From Adiantum capillus-veneris (Eukaryota > Streptophyta > Polypodiopsida > Polypodiales > Pteridaceae): 64,000 bases of DNA. How positions within the stretch are numbered: the first letter of the stretch is position 1; each line of letters begins with the position of its first letter. The stretch is from assembly GCA_014529385.2 (NCBI GenBank), contig CM043951.1, positions 112,346,969-112,410,968 of the forward strand, given 5' to 3'. The notes under the pieces are model-generated. The model ran no database searches. It was not told where the DNA came from and saw nothing but the letters and a program-made list of their open reading frames with translations. The position numbers and the translations under genes were made by a program. This document shows, in pieces, positions 34,502 to 46,411 of this stretch.

Positions 34502-34693
34502 TGAAGGAGTATGAGCGGAAGTGCGACACGAGAGAGAGTGCGAGAAGAAGAGCACGATGATATGGTGAACTCACTCTACTGTAATGTGTAGAGCATAGTG
34601 AGTTCTTATTAGGTTTTTACAAAAAAGTATGTGTACATACCTGGCGGCCCGCCCACTTACCTAGGCGACCACATTGGGCTTTATACCCCAACA
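34502..34693 (-). repeat. copia1 5' LTR
   Basis: Partner of 25690-25872, with a small extra block (about 9 bp, near GTGTAGAGCA) and scattered substitutions. Confidence 0.92.
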
Positions 34694-36483
34694 AAGGCTG
34701 TTTTGTGTTGATCTTCCCTTGCTATTGCCAGTTGGTTGTATCCTGAAAACCCATCCAAAAAGGAATAAGCCCGTTTCCCGGCCACTCACTCCAGTACATG
34801 TTCTGTGATTGGCAAGGTATAATTATCCCTTATGGTTGCTACATTCACCTTCTTGAGGTTTACACACACCCGCAGTTTTCCATTCGTTTTGGGAACTACC
34901 ACAATGGGTGACACCCAATCTGTATGTTCAATCTCATAGATGAATTCCGCTTCCATCAGTTTATCAATCTCTTCCTTGATTCATTTAGCAAATGTGTCAT
35001 TATATGTATAAGGACGTTGTTTGCTAGGTTTTGCATCCGATTTCAAAGGAATTGTATGTTGGCATATCAATGGATCAACTCCTTTGAGGTCTTTGTAGGA
35101 ACAAGTGAACACATCTTTATACTTCTTGAGAAGTTGTGTTAGCTGCACTTCCTCCTCAAGCTCTAAATCGTTAGCTATATAGATCGGCTGAGGCTTTTCA
35201 CCTTGTTTCGCGAGGTCTATCTTTTTTGCATTTTCAGGCCCATCGTAAGATTCTTGGTTGGTTCTCTCCTTGATTGGTGGTGTCATGATGATTTTTCTAT
35301 CTTGGATAGTAAATTTCCGATAGTGTGCTGGTACGTTCATGTTGCCCTTTTCTGACTCCCCTTTACCATCACTATCTTCTTCAGTAGTCCATATCTCTCT
35401 CAAAGACCATTTCAGTTCTTGGTATTTCTGTTTACGCTCCTGTTTGGTCCACTCTTGGTCTTTTGTTGTTTCTATTTTTGATTTTTGAGATTTTTGTGAT
35501 TTTGTTTCGGTTTTAGCTTTTCTTACATGTTTTGTTTCCTCTAGCATTCTTTCTTTTTTATTTTCTGAGAATTTTCCTGATATTCGATCTTTGACACAAT
35601 CCTCTGCTTTTACAAGCATCAAATAGTGAATTTTACCTTTTATCCTGGGGACCACGTTCTCTCTCGCTTTGTTTCCTACTCTTTTCCTCCTATAGCGTTC
35701 TTGGCGTCTAGGGTGTTGATTAGCAAAATCATAAAACTTGATATTCTCGGCTTCATTTCCACACTCACTTGAGGTGTCTGAACACTCATTATGTGCATCT
35801 TCATTTACTTCCAATTGTTCAGAGGAGTTGTAAAACTCTTCTTGTTCTGGAGGTTCTACCGTCTCTTTTTCTGGTACAACGCTTACCATGTAATAGGGTA
35901 GCACATCGTAGCCATCCTTATCGCAAAATTTTGTTGTTGGAGTGTCGGTAATGGTACAGACATCCAATGTTGCCAGTATGTGTTCCCATTCTAGAGGTTC
36001 CAAGGCATCTTCAGGGAAAGGTTCCGGAATATACTCCTTGTCCTCAATTGCTCTTTCTAAGACGCATTCCTCTCTTCTTAAGCTCCCACAATGTGAAGCT
36101 CCGCACATCCATAGCTCTTTTGGTTGTAACCATGCTGGTAGTTCCGATCCTGCTACCGTAGCTGAATCAAACTCTTCCACTGGTGTTTGGTTTACATCTT
36201 TGTAACTATGGTCTTTCAGGTGTATTTTAGTTGTTGTCTCGCCATGTCTGAGGTATATGTGGTCATAACCCCAATCTTGGACCATCTTCAGTTGTTGCAT
36301 GAATGATCGTCCCAAGATTATCTCATAATTGTTTTTTTTGTGGAAATCGACTATTGCAAATGTATGCTCATACTCGATTCCGCACGAAGTGACAATTACT
36401 TTTTCTAAGAGTCCTAGAGGCTTCTCCATGAACCCATCTAGCAATTGCAGTTTCATTCTGGTAGCCCTCAAAGCTGGTTTTCC
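34694..36483 (-). pseudogene. G2 protease end, linker and reverse transcriptase N-terminal half
   Basis: Reads from the protease strand YEIILGRSFMQQLKMVQDWG through a charged linker (KAKTETKSQKSQKSKIETTK) to RT: VDPLICQHTIPLKSDAKPSK, IKEEIDKLMEAEFIYEIEHT, WVSPIVVVPKTNGKLR, VNLKKVNVATIRDNYTLP and YSFLDGFSGYNQLAIA. An in-frame TGA at about 34981 and a further stop (after HVLE) break RT. Copia1 interrupts right after HKTAF. The linker between protease and RT, about 300 residues, is long for gypsy elements. Confidence 0.88.
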
Positions 36484-37260
36484 CTATTTTTTCCAGGTTT
36501 CCTTGGTGGCGATAGCAACTCCCGCTCCACTGTCAAGAATAGCCTTGGAGACTACTCCTTGGAATTCTACCGGTAGCGTGGTGTTTCCGTCTTCTCCCTT
36601 GCAATATTCTCCAACCTTATTCAATGGTACTGGTCTAGTGTTTAGGTTAGGTCTGTCCAACTCCTTGATTCCTTCTTGGAGCTTCAAGGTGGGGTCTTTC
36701 ACTCCAAATTTTTCTAGGCATTTTCCTACTGTGGTCCACATGTTTGGCCTCAACCTTAGGAGTTCTGCTAACGTGATTGTGCATGCCACCGGGGTGGATA
36801 ACAGCTCAATCAATCCATGTGAATCCATCACCTTGTTAGAGGAAAGTCTTTGAGATGGGATTGCTCTCACTTCCGACTTAGCTTCATATTCTCCTAGGTA
36901 AGAGAGTAAAGTTCTCAAAGAGTCTGGTTGGCTGTGCCCCGAACTAATAGATCCTTGGTCTCCCCCTTGTGAACGTATCTCAAAGTCCATCTGCGATCTT
37001 GCCTCAAATTCTTCAATGGGAGGTAAGATCACATTCTTTTCTTTTCTCGTTCTATTCATGGGGTTACTCATCCTATTAGCCTCGTTGGCCTCTCGGATTT
37101 TCTTCCACAGATCATCTAGACCGTTACCGTCCTTACCCATTTCTGCCAATATTTTAGGTTGGAACTCGTCACTTGCCCCATCAATGGTATTTGGCACTAC
37201 GATAGGCTCTCCTCTGGACTTATAATCATTAGTGAGTCGATCTTTCCTTTGTTTCTTCAT
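36484..37260 (-). pseudogene. G2 pol start and first protease
   Basis: Pol frame opening MKKQRKDRLTNDYKSRG at 37260, overlapping the end of gag by 32 nt in the +1 frame. A pre-protease region of about 220 residues contains LIELLSTPVACTITLAELL and RPNMWTTVGKCLEKFGV. The retropepsin active site AILDSGAGVAIATKE follows at about 36534. A TAG at 36484 then interrupts the protease before GKPALRATRMKLQLLDG. A TAG in the pol frame lies three codons upstream of the ATG, so pol is reached either by reinitiation at this ATG or by a shift within the overlap. Confidence 0.82.
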
Positions 37261-39230
37261 GTTTATCTAATGTTGGTTGGATAGGGGTTGGAGCTAGTGC
37301 GTCATGACAATTTGCCGGTTTACCCAATGGGTCTTCCATCAATGATTGAGCCGTCTCGATCATCTTTTTACACATATCCAACCTCTGTTTTTCTATTTCT
37401 GCATATGGATAAGTCATCCATCTTTGCTCCTGGGTTTGGTTCTTTTTAAGTCGAGCTTCATAAGCTTTTAGCAGTGCATTCAACTGCTCGTTTACCTTGT
37501 CTACCAGTCCTGATCCTGCACTTTTGTTCTCTGCTATTTCCTTGGGTGCTGTGGCTGCTGTGGTATGTGAGCTTAAGCTAGCTAGATCCTCTAACCGCTC
37601 CAATCTGTTCTTTGTATGTCTCAACTCTTTGGATAGGGCTGTTTGCTCCTGTTCTTTCTTGGCCTTCCTATGCACCTTTCTAGCTTTCCAAGTGTTTCTC
37701 TGATTTTTCATTTCTGAACTTTGGGCATCGGTTTTTGGTTCTTCAACTATGGGTTCGTTCGTCCTTCTTTGTTCTTGGGCTCCTGTTACCACCTGAATAG
37801 GTATGATTGTTTCATTTTTCGATCCTCCACTGGAGGGTACTGTTTCTAACATGTTCAAGGTGGTTTTTGCTCCTTTGCACGGGTTTTTAGGGCAATTGGG
37901 AATCAAATGAGTAATTCCACATTCTGGGAAATACACATTGACTCTAATGATTTCATCATGAGGACAGTCTCTCAGTCAATGGTCTCCTCCACACTTGTAA
38001 CATGGTCCCTTGGGTTGTTGAGGTGCTCCTTGAGCCCCTCTTTGCTGGTAAGCCTGTCTCTGTCCACCCATGCCTCCATTGGCTATGAACATCAGTGTTC
38101 GTTCATCTAAGCTATATCTTCCTTCTCCTGCGGCCTGTGCAGCAGTTGGTTGTCCTTGATTCCCTATCATGATCCATGGTTCTGGTGTCGAGGGTTCTTC
38201 CGGTGGATAATAGACAGGGTTTGCCGCATATCCATTGGGATCTTCATAATATGCATGCATAGGCACCAAAGCCTTTTCTTCTGATTCAGTTACCGTTGGT
38301 GTGTATTTGATACCAACTGGTCGTAATCCTGGTAGGGGTGGTTGTTGCCCCAACACCGGTTGTGGTCTTTCTACACCTACAGGTCCTGGTAAGTTGCATG
38401 CTTGATATCTGGGCATCGGTGGAACTTGAGGGGAAGCTACTGGAGCTTGGGGAGCGTGAGGCCTCTCCCTCACATATCCCTTGTTATAATAACATTCCTC
38501 GGTCCCATGGTTTGTCCATTTTTGTTCAATAGAACACCACTTGGGCTGTTTAGCCTGGGGTTTGGCGTACAAGTTGATCTTTTTTAGCACTTCATCTACG
38601 AGCTGCTCCTGGTTTACCGCTATTTCTCCTTTCAGTGCTGTCTTGGAGGACTTGCTTCCACTTTGCTGTGAAGATGAATCGTCATCAAGGTCCTTGAACT
38701 CTCCTTCTTTATAGACTGCACAATTGTCCACAAGGTATAGATCCTCCTTGGTCAACTCATTCAATGTCGTGCTCCTCTTCATATGCAAGTCTTTCTGTAG
38801 ATCTGCATTCCTTAGTCCTTGGATGAATATTAGCATAAGTATGGACTGAGTTGATAGTTCTTCAACAGGACAGAACTTAACATATCTTTTTAGTCTTAGG
38901 ACTGCCTTCCATATAGATTCTCCATCTTTCTGTTTGAATTTATGGATTTGTGAGACGGTATTATCAGCTATTCCCCTTTGAGAGAATTCCTCAATAAACT
39001 CGTCAAACACTTCCTCCATCGACTCAAAGTCTCTACGCTCCATAGAGTCAAACCAAGTTGCAGCATCATCCTCTAGGGTTAGTCCAAACCCTGCGAATTG
39101 GGTTGGAAAATCTAACACCTCTTCGGCTCTAATTACACGCACAAAGGCTGCTACATGATCTCTTGGGTCTCTGTTTCCTGTGCATTTCTTGTTTACCCAT
39201 TTTTGCACTTGAGAAGGTCTAATTCAGCGA
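37229..39230 (-). pseudogene. G2 gag, capsid and nucleocapsid part
   Basis: Capsid-like region: VQKWVNKKCTGNRDPRDHVA, FAGFGLTLEDDAATWFDSM, FIEEFSQRGIADNTV, KFKQKDGESIWKAVLR and LIFIQGLRNADLQKDL match the plant retrotransposon gag (Retrotrans_gag) fold. A Pro/Gln-rich stretch and a CCHC knuckle CYKCGGDH-stop-LRDC follow; the stop (TGA, 37976) stands where Trp is expected. A charged helical tail of about 230 residues ends at 37229. All pieces of gag are in one frame. Confidence 0.88.
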
Positions 39231-40293
39231 TGGTCTACAAACCTCATCATTGGATCACCCCGTCCCAGTCGATACACCTCCTCGGGCCTTCTGTAATAGG
39301 CTGGTTCCTCTCCCAATGGTGCTCCTAAGCCATAATTTCTAGTGGTTCTCACTGGAGGTGGTTCTTCTCTTCGAACTTGTTCCATGGGTGGTCCTCCAGG
39401 CTCTGTCGACCCTTGTGTCTTTGGCTTACTATCTGCTTGATACCTTGAATAGTGTGGTCATTCTTTCAAATCCCTAAGCCCTCGTGGGGCTTGATAACCA
39501 TCTCGGTTTTGGTCTGGTTCCATTGTTGCACTCTGTCGAATCCATGCCTGCAATGATGGCTGGTTTTCTGGTTGGTCTTGGTTGTTGAATGCTTGCGGTC
39601 GGGTGAAATGAGAGGTAGGGTCATACTCATCTGAAAATGGATTTTTTGACTTACTTGGGGCGTGGGCGGCTCTCGGCATTTCCTCAGGGGCATATGTTGA
39701 TGCTCCTTGACCTATTGCTCTTTCTACTTCCTCTGGGAGAATACATTGGTATTCTCGCCCATATCTATCAACGAAAACTATGCCCTTCCCCGTAGCAGTT
39801 TCATAAGAGAATACTTAGTAAAGAACCTTGTCTTTGCTTAGTTCGTTTACGTATGGTTCTTTGTTACGAAAGTAAGAGACAATACCCTCACTCTCCTATT
39901 TGTAGATTCCCACATTCTCGTTATAAGTTGGAATCCTAGTTGTTTTCTTATCATACATAAAAATAGCTCCGAGCTGATCAATGTTTGGTGGTGGTTCTTG
40001 AGTTTCTGAAACCATTTTCCCTTTTGCCACGTTATCTCCATATCTATTGTAATCTTCAGGGTTGCTAACTATTAAATAGTGGTTCCCCTCTTCGTCTCGG
40101 AATCTATCTCCATCATCATACACTCGGATTATCTCCAATCTTTGTGCTGGCCTCCCTTCGATACAAATGCACTTGCGGCCTCGATAGTCAGAATAGACTA
40201 GGGCTCCTCTTGAGTTTGTTCCCTCTAAGAAGATCACCGTGAGCCTGGAATCATTCAAAGGATTTTGGGAGGTGCTTCCTCCTCGCATAGGTC
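39231..40293 (-). pseudogene. G2 gag, N-terminal extension with repeated strand-rich modules
   Basis: In frame with the capsid part, with stops at about 39896, 39816, 39458 and 39230. The region 40250-39740 contains three related strand-turn-strand modules: ALVYSDYRGRKCICIEGRPA, RFRDEEGNHYLIVSNPEDYN and GIVFVDRYGREYQCILPEEV. No known gag domain matches by eye. A disordered Pro/Arg/Gln-rich region follows (to about 39240). Confidence 0.7.
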
Positions 40294-40298
40294 CATCA

Positions 40299-40441
40299 TG
40301 TTGGAGCTATATATGGCTCACTCTACTGAACTTGGTTTCACCTATATATTTGTATCTTGTCCTCAATATGAATCAGTCTTTGGGAGCGTATATGGTGTGT
40401 CTCTTGTCTCATCTCTGTCTCTTTCTCTCTACATCTCAACA
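40299..40441 (+). repeat. copia2 5' LTR
   Basis: TGTTGGAGCTATATATGG to CTACATCTCAACA, followed with no gap by the initiator-Met primer site. Confidence 0.94.
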
Positions 40442-40453
40442 TGGTATCAGAGC
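40442..40453 (+). other. copia2 primer-binding site (initiator tRNA-Met)
   Basis: TGGTATCAGAGC directly at the LTR end. Confidence 0.93.
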
Positions 40454-41207
40454 GGTAACGATCACCCTCCGATTCAATTCATGGTGACACAATAGTATGT
40501 GTATGCGATTCGCATATAAGATTCAAAATTGCTACAAATTTTATTTTTGAGCGTTGATTCTTGTTAACTGTGGTTGTTTTGTGTTAAGAAGAATATGATT
40601 AGTGTTTTATGTGGCGTTTATTTCTAATCAAGCTAATCGTTGATTACGTTTTCTTGTTGATGACACCCTGAACTTCATCTCAATTTTTCTTGTTGTTCTG
40701 CTCAAAATTTGGAGAAACGGGAAAAGCGCAATGGAGCGTTGCACAATGGCACTTTTCATCCAAAACTTGTTCGTCTCCTCGAGCTCTTCGATTTGAGTTC
40801 TAGGTTTGCATCAATAGGAGTTCGCAACAGAAAGTTATGTTGTTTTTACTACAATTGAGTTTGACGCAGCTTTCTTCGTACTACTTCGTGAAGCGTCCGC
40901 GATCATTTTTCTTATTTTAGCGTTAACTTTTTTGAGAAGATTTAGCTTTTTTCTATTCCTATTGTGGCTGTCAATCTTGCGTCTCACGCCACTCTATTTT
41001 GAGGACTTGTTTATTATTAACGTCTCCTTTACCCTCCCTTTTTTGGGTGACGTCTCTCACATCTTTGGACGTTCCTTGAGCATCCTTCTTACGTTTATCG
41101 TTGACAGAATGTAGTACTCATATCTCTCTCATTCTCAATTGTGGCCTTCACCATATATGGTGTGCAGATTCTGCGATCTTATCTTATACGTATTCTCGCA
41201 ACAAGAT
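40454..41207 (+). other. copia2 5' leader
   Basis: About 0.75 kb, T-rich, no supported frame. Confidence 0.6.
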
Positions 41208-41888
41208 ATGGCTATGAATATTCTCGTCAACGGATTTCCTTTTGGCCAGCGTTCTGTTCCTCCTTTCCAAGGTCAAGGATTTCCAGGCTGGAAAGCAAAG
41301 ATGTTGTTAATTCTTGAAGGCGATGAACTCTCCGATGTTGTTCTCGAAAATTGTGTTTGTCCGCCTCAGCCTGTTGACGGATAATGATAATGTGCTTATC
41401 ACTGAAGGACCTATATTTGAAGATTGGAATGTTGCCTATACGGATTGGCAACGACGTGATAAAGCAGCTCGTCGGTATATTCTTTCTGCTCTTATTAATT
41501 CCCTTTTGCTTGATATGTATGAACTGCCTACTTCCCACGACGTATGGAAGTATCTTATTGCAAACTTTCAGAAGAAATCTGTTACAAAAATACTTTATTT
41601 GAGAGGGTTGCTTAATAAGTTACAATATGAAGTTGGTACTACCATGAAGGGACATATTGAATCTTTCAAATCTATTATTAATCAAATTGTTGATGCCGAT
41701 GATCATGTTCCACAAAAGAAACTGATTACACTTCTCCTTGATACGGTGAAGGACTCTTCTTATGATAACATTGTTACTATTCTCTCTAATAAAGATGGTC
41801 TTTAATTGAATACTCTCAACGTCAAGAACGTCGGAATGGTGGTCACGATACAACTATGATTTCACAAAAGGAGACTGAGTCACAATAG
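41208..41888 (+). pseudogene. copia2 gag
   Basis: Begins MAMNILVNGFPFGQ and contains FQGQGFPGWKAKMLLILEGD, then, after a one-base shift near 41370, YTDWQRRDKAARRYILSALI, DVWKYLIANFQKKS, LYLRGLLNKLQYEVGTTM and LITLLLDTVKDSSYDNIV. This is the UBN2-type copia gag. A second shift near 41797 restores the frame that leads, through a TAG at 41886-41888, into the zinc knuckle and pol. The two shifts and the stop look like decay. Confidence 0.88.
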
Positions 41889-43934
41889 ATGGAACGTGCT
41901 TTTTATACTCGAAGGCATCCATTTCAACAAGGAAACCGCAGAGGTGGCCGTCGCGGCAATATTTTCTCTCGTCTCAGATTTCCTCATAAGCAATGTTCTT
42001 ACTGCAACAGAAATGGCCATACTGAAGATGATTGTTGGGCAGGTCAATATGATGAAGGACACAATATTACCACAAAACAACCACATTTATCTAGAGACTC
42101 TTCTTCTTCTTCTTCTGAATATTGTGGACGATCTGATCATCCCACTCATATGTGCTATAAGCATCGATTCGACATAGATCGGAATAGAGCATATGCTACT
42201 GAACATCGAAACAACATTGTACCAGAAACAAGCTGCGTCCTATGTTCAGTTGCTCCAGACAGAATACTTCATGTACGTGATGGATCACTTTTTATTGTCG
42301 ATTCTGGTACTACAGGAAATATGACATATCATTCTAAGTGGCTCCATAACTATCATCCACTGCCAGTTCAACGTGTTGTTTATCTTTCTGATGATACTAC
42401 TTGTCAAGTAAAGGGTATTGGAGACTTATATCTTGGTACCTTATCTTCTTCCACTCGAATTTTGCGAGGAGTATTACATGTACCAGATCTTCAACGTAAT
42501 CCTCTTTTAGTGGCTAGACTTGTTGATCTTGGTCTGTTTGTTGGATTTGATCATACCAAATGCCGAATTGAGAAAGATGGACAGACTATAGCCACTGCTC
42601 CTCGAAACGGTAATTTGTTTGAACTCTCTCTCAATGATGCTGTAGCAAATATTGTCACTGCTCTAGGTGATCATGATTGCAAAGTATGGCATCACCGTTT
42701 TGTTCATGCTGATTTCTCGAAACTCCTTGATCTTCAACGTCGTGATCTTGTTCATGGCATGGATCTTAAAGCCCATCCCCATATGGGAATTTGTGAATTT
42801 TGTGCTCTTGGGAAACACAATCGTAAACCCTTTCCGCTTTCAAATACAACTCATTCTCATGACATATTGGATCTTGTTCATACTGATATATGTGGACCTC
42901 TACCTTCTTGGAGATCACAATATCGCTACTTCATTACTTTCATTGATGATTTATCAAGTTATACGACTGTATTTCTACTTAGACAAAAATCTGAAGCCTT
43001 ATCTGTTTTCAAACAATTCCACAAGGCTGCGGAACTTCAAACTGGTCGTCGCCTTAAGAAGCTTCGTAGTGACAATGGAGGCGAATATGTTTCTCGAGAG
43101 TTTGTGAGTTACTGTGCTGACAGTGGAATTCATCATGAACACACTATTCCATATTCGCCTCAACAGAACGGTGTTGTTGAACGAAAGAATCACACTATTC
43201 TCAATGCTGTAAGATGTATGCTGATTCATTCTGGCTTATCTCGTGTTTTTTGGGCTGAAGCCACTTTGACAGCAGCATTTATTCAGAATCATCTTCCTAC
43301 TACTGCACCCTCTCGTAAGATACCCATCACAGCATGGACAAGTGACATTCCTTCTGTATCTCATTTTCGAACCTTTGGATGTATTGCTTATATTCATGTT
43401 CCCAAAGAAACACGAACAAAGCTTGATGCTCCTGGTCTTAAAGTTATTTTTATTGGATATTCTGACACTTCCAAAGGCTACAAATTCTATGACCCTTCCT
43501 CCAAGAAAGTAATTGTGAATCGTGATGCTACTTTTAACGAACAGCTTATGGGAGGCTCATGGTCCATGGATGATTCTGATGATACTAAATCATTGCTTCA
43601 GGCTTTTCCATTTCTTTCAGAAGATGAAACTCTTCCTATAGAGCAACTTTCCTCTTCACAACCATCCATTCCAAATGTTGCGAATGATGATATTGATATT
43701 TTTGTTGATCTGCCTATTGATTTTGAACATGGTTCATGTCATGTTTATGATGACGATATTGCTGATAATGCTTTTTCTACTTGTGAAGATCGCGTTACTT
43801 ATGATGAAGCTATCTCTTCACCACAAAAGGATCAATGGCAAGAGGCTATGGAAGCAGAGTACGATTCTCTTATCTCTAAAGGTACATGGATACTAACTGA
43901 ATTACCTCCTGGTCGTACAACTATTAAATGTTAG
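41889..43934 (+). pseudogene. copia2 nucleocapsid, protease, integrase and RT start
   Basis: A CCHC knuckle CSYCNRNGHTEDDC (residues 36-49) and a second degenerate one (YCGRSDHPTHMC); protease FIVDSGTTGNM (Asp 138, with DSGT rather than DSGA); integrase WHHRFVHAD...CEFCALGKH, VHTDICGPL, LRSDNGGEY and NGVVERKNH; an acidic linker; and the start of RT (WQEAMEAEYDSLISKGTW). The frame ends with a TAG at 43932-43934 in the position of the lysine of a conserved KW motif. Confidence 0.93.
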
Positions 43935-43937
43935 TGG

Positions 43938-44570
43938 GTGTATAAGACAAACGTAAAAGCAGATGGATCTTTTGACAAGTTCAAGGTGTGTTTAGTTGCA
44001 AAAGGTTACTCCCAAGTAGTTGGTGTTGATTATCAAGAGACTTTTTCACCAGTTGTTCGCATTACAAGTGTTCGAGTTTTATTGGCATTTGCTGTTCAAT
44101 TTGATTTAGAAGCTCATCAAATGGATGTGCGAACTGCTTTTCTTAATGGTGACTTGGAAGAGGAAATTTATATGGAACAACCAGAAGGGTTTGTTATTCC
44201 AGGTAAAGAAGACCTTGTTGCTCAACTCCATAAGGCACTATATGGTCCCAAACAAGCTTCGCGAGCCTGGTATACAAAATTTGATCTTTTTCTCACCTCT
44301 AAAGGATTCATCTCTTGCTCGTCAGACCCCAACTTATACATAAAACCCCAAGGTAGCAGTTTTGTGATTCTTGCTCTTTATGTGGATGATACCATCCTTG
44401 TTTCCAATGATTTGGGATTTCTTCAGCAAGTGAAAAAGTTATTGTCTTCTGCATTCTATATGGTGGATCTTGGAGAGATTCACTCTTGTCTTGGCATTCA
44501 AATCCAACGGAACCGTACAAAAGGTATTTTATTCCTTCGACAGTCAAAGTTTATTGCAGATACTATTTAA
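43938..44570 (+). pseudogene. copia2 reverse transcriptase
   Basis: KVCLVAKGYSQVVGVDYQET, FSPVVRITSVR, MDVRTAFLNGDLEEEIYM, QPEGF, ALYGPKQASRAWY and the active site LYVDDTILVS, then LGEIHSCLGIQIQR. It is in the same frame as the upstream part and is closed by a TAA at 44568-44570. Confidence 0.93.
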
Positions 44571-45368
44571 AAATTTGGTATGGAATCTGCACATTCAACC
44601 AACACACCTTCTCTTACGAGCTCTACAAAGAATACTTCTGACAATGGCGGTCAACTTATCACAAATCAACCTTATGCTAACTTGATTGGATGTATTCAGT
44701 TTGTTGGCATGAACACTCGTCCTGATATTCTGTTTGCTGCTAATTATCTTGAACGACATCTTGCATGTCCTTCTCTTAAGCATTGGTCTGCTGCAAAGCG
44801 TGTATTGAAATACTTGAAAGGCACTACAGATTTTGGTTTATTCTATCGACGACAACTCACATCGGATTCTATGCAATGTTTTTCTCTTTGGGGTTACACA
44901 GATGCAAAGTGGGCAAGCTCACATTTATCTATGCGATCTACTAGTGGAAATTGCTTCTTTATAAATGGTTGTCTTGTTTCTTGGACCAGCAAGAAACAAC
45001 GTTGTGTTGCAGTTTCTACGACTGAGTCAGAATATGTTGCGGCATCACTTGCAACTCGTGAGTTGATTTGGCTTCGACAAATGTTGGTTGATATTGGTCA
45101 CTCTCCTCTTTCTAGCACACCCTTGCGGTGTGACAATCAAAGTGCTATTAGTCTTGCAAAAGACTATGTTCAACATAATAAGTCAAAGCACATTGCTATC
45201 CATTATCATTATGTCAGGTATGAAGTACGCAAAGGAACCATTATGGTTGAACACTGTCCGAGTGACCAAATGATTGCAGACATTTTGACCAAAGGCCTCA
45301 ATGAGTCACGTTTCATCCTCTTGCGCTCGGAGATTGGAGTTGCTTCGGCCTCACTCTTTCTAGATTAG
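44571..45368 (+). pseudogene. copia2 RNase H
   Basis: IGCIQFVGMNTRPDILFAAN, TDAKWASSHLSMRSTSGNCF, VSWTSKKQRCVAVSTTESEY, LRCDNQSAISLAKDY, KHIAIHYHYVRYEV and ADILTKGLNESRF, all in order. Ends at a natural-looking stop (45366-45368) after SASLFLD. Confidence 0.93.
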
Positions 45369-45615
45369 CTTCTTTGCTATTGTAATAGCTTTGTACATAT
45401 GACATTGTAATCTTTTAGGTACCATGCACTATGCACACTCCACATTTGCACCTCGTGATATCTAAGTCACTTGAATATTTGTACATAGATGCACAATTCA
45501 CTTTCACATCATCACCACTGGTTCATATTTCACACTGTATAAGGGCTTGGGTTTTTCCCTTGAACTCCCCAAGGGTTTTTTCATCTAAAGCTAGAGACCT
45601 TTGTTTGAGTGGGGG
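45369..45615 (+). other. copia2 3' untranslated region and PPT
   Basis: Contains GGGTTTTTCCCTTGA and CCCCAAGGGTTTTTTCATC, able to pair CCCTTG with CAAGGG, and the PPT. This 67-bp end (45549-45615) is shared with the TRIM at 31336-31401. Confidence 0.8.
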
Positions 45616-45758
45616 TGTTGGAGATATATATGGCTCACTCTACTGAACTAGGTCTCACCTATATATTTGTATCTTGTCCTCAATATGAATCAGTCTTTGG
45701 GAGCGTATATGGTGTGTCTCTTGTCTCGTCTCTCTCTCTTTCTCTCTACATCTCAACA
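45616..45758 (+). repeat. copia2 3' LTR
   Basis: Same ends as the 5' LTR, followed by CATCA (45759-45763). Confidence 0.94.
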
Positions 45759-45763
45759 CATCA

Positions 45764-45966
45764 TAGATGAAACCTCCTGGCTGTTGACTATCCATCATGA
45801 AGAAATATTTTTCTGACGAAGTGTCAGTATCACTACCTTCCTCAATAATCGGTGCTAGCAGATCTAGCCTTGCCTGAGTTACACTCTCTTTGGTGGACAC
45901 TAAGCTACCTTGGTCACCTGCCACCTTTTGGTCTCTAACAATGTATCTTCCTGATCTTAAATTCAT
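45764..45966 (-). pseudogene. G2 gag start
   Basis: MNLRSGRYIVRDQKVAGDQG begins at 45966; an N-LRSGR opening is common in plant gypsy gag proteins, so this is preferred to the methionine four codons earlier (45978). An acidic Ser/Asp stretch (EEGSDTDTSSE) follows. The frame joins 40293 exactly when copia2 and one CATCA are ignored; gag then has about 1,090 codons, including five stops. Confidence 0.82.
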
Positions 45967-46387
45967 CAAACTTATCAATGCAATTTATCACAATTCCAAC
46001 CACTCACCTGGCAATGGGTCAGTTTCTGCACAACTTCTTGCTTTGTTGCTGAATATACCTGTACACAAACGTTTTAAGTTCGGCAATTGAATCAAAGCAT
46101 TTATCTGCTAGAGGTTATCTTAGTAATGTTGGTATAACTGGAGAGTTAATCTCAACCACTATTGTATTTTATACACTGCTGACATTCTGGATTAGGTTTG
46201 CTAATATGAAACAGAACTTCCCTCAGATGTTGGTCAAGTTACGCGAAAAAGTTTGAATTCAGTCCTTGCTTCGCCAAATGGGCAAACAAGGTCCAAATTC
46301 ACTTCTGAAAGAAGTTCTAGAACCCTTAAGCCAAATGGAACCTCATTGTCTAGGCCAGGTCAAATTTTCTCTGCAGTATTGCTCAAT

Positions 46388-46411
46388 AGACATCCTATGC
46401 GTAGGATGTCT
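46388..46411. promoter_or_regulatory. 24-bp palindrome, G2 leader copy a
   Basis: AGACATCCTATG/CGTAGGATGTCT: one mismatched pair relative to the perfect form. Confidence 0.8.

Larger units (their letters stand above)
25690..34693 (-). mobile_element. copia1: Ty1-copia element (Tork-like) inserted in G2 RT
   Basis: LTRs of 183 and 192 bp (25690-25872, 34502-34693), target duplication AAGGC (25685-25689, 34694-34698), an initiator-Met PBS and a PPT. The gag-pol order gag, protease, integrase, RT, RNase H defines copia. Without the TRIM and the TIR element its length is about 5.45 kb. Gag and pol share one frame; the copy carries one early stop, one RT stop and one frameshift besides the two insertions. 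Confidence 0.93.
40299..45758 (+). mobile_element. copia2: Ty1-copia element inserted in G2 gag
   Basis: LTRs of 143 bp (40299-40441, 45616-45758) differ at five positions by eye. Target duplication CATCA (40294-40298, 45759-45763); PBS TGGTATCAGAGC (40442-40453); PPT GAGTGGGGG (45607-45615). It is a nearly full copia with gag, protease, integrase, RT and RNase H in plus orientation, opposite to the host element. Three stops and two frameshifts disable it. The LTR is very short for a 5.5-kb copia. Confidence 0.95.
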
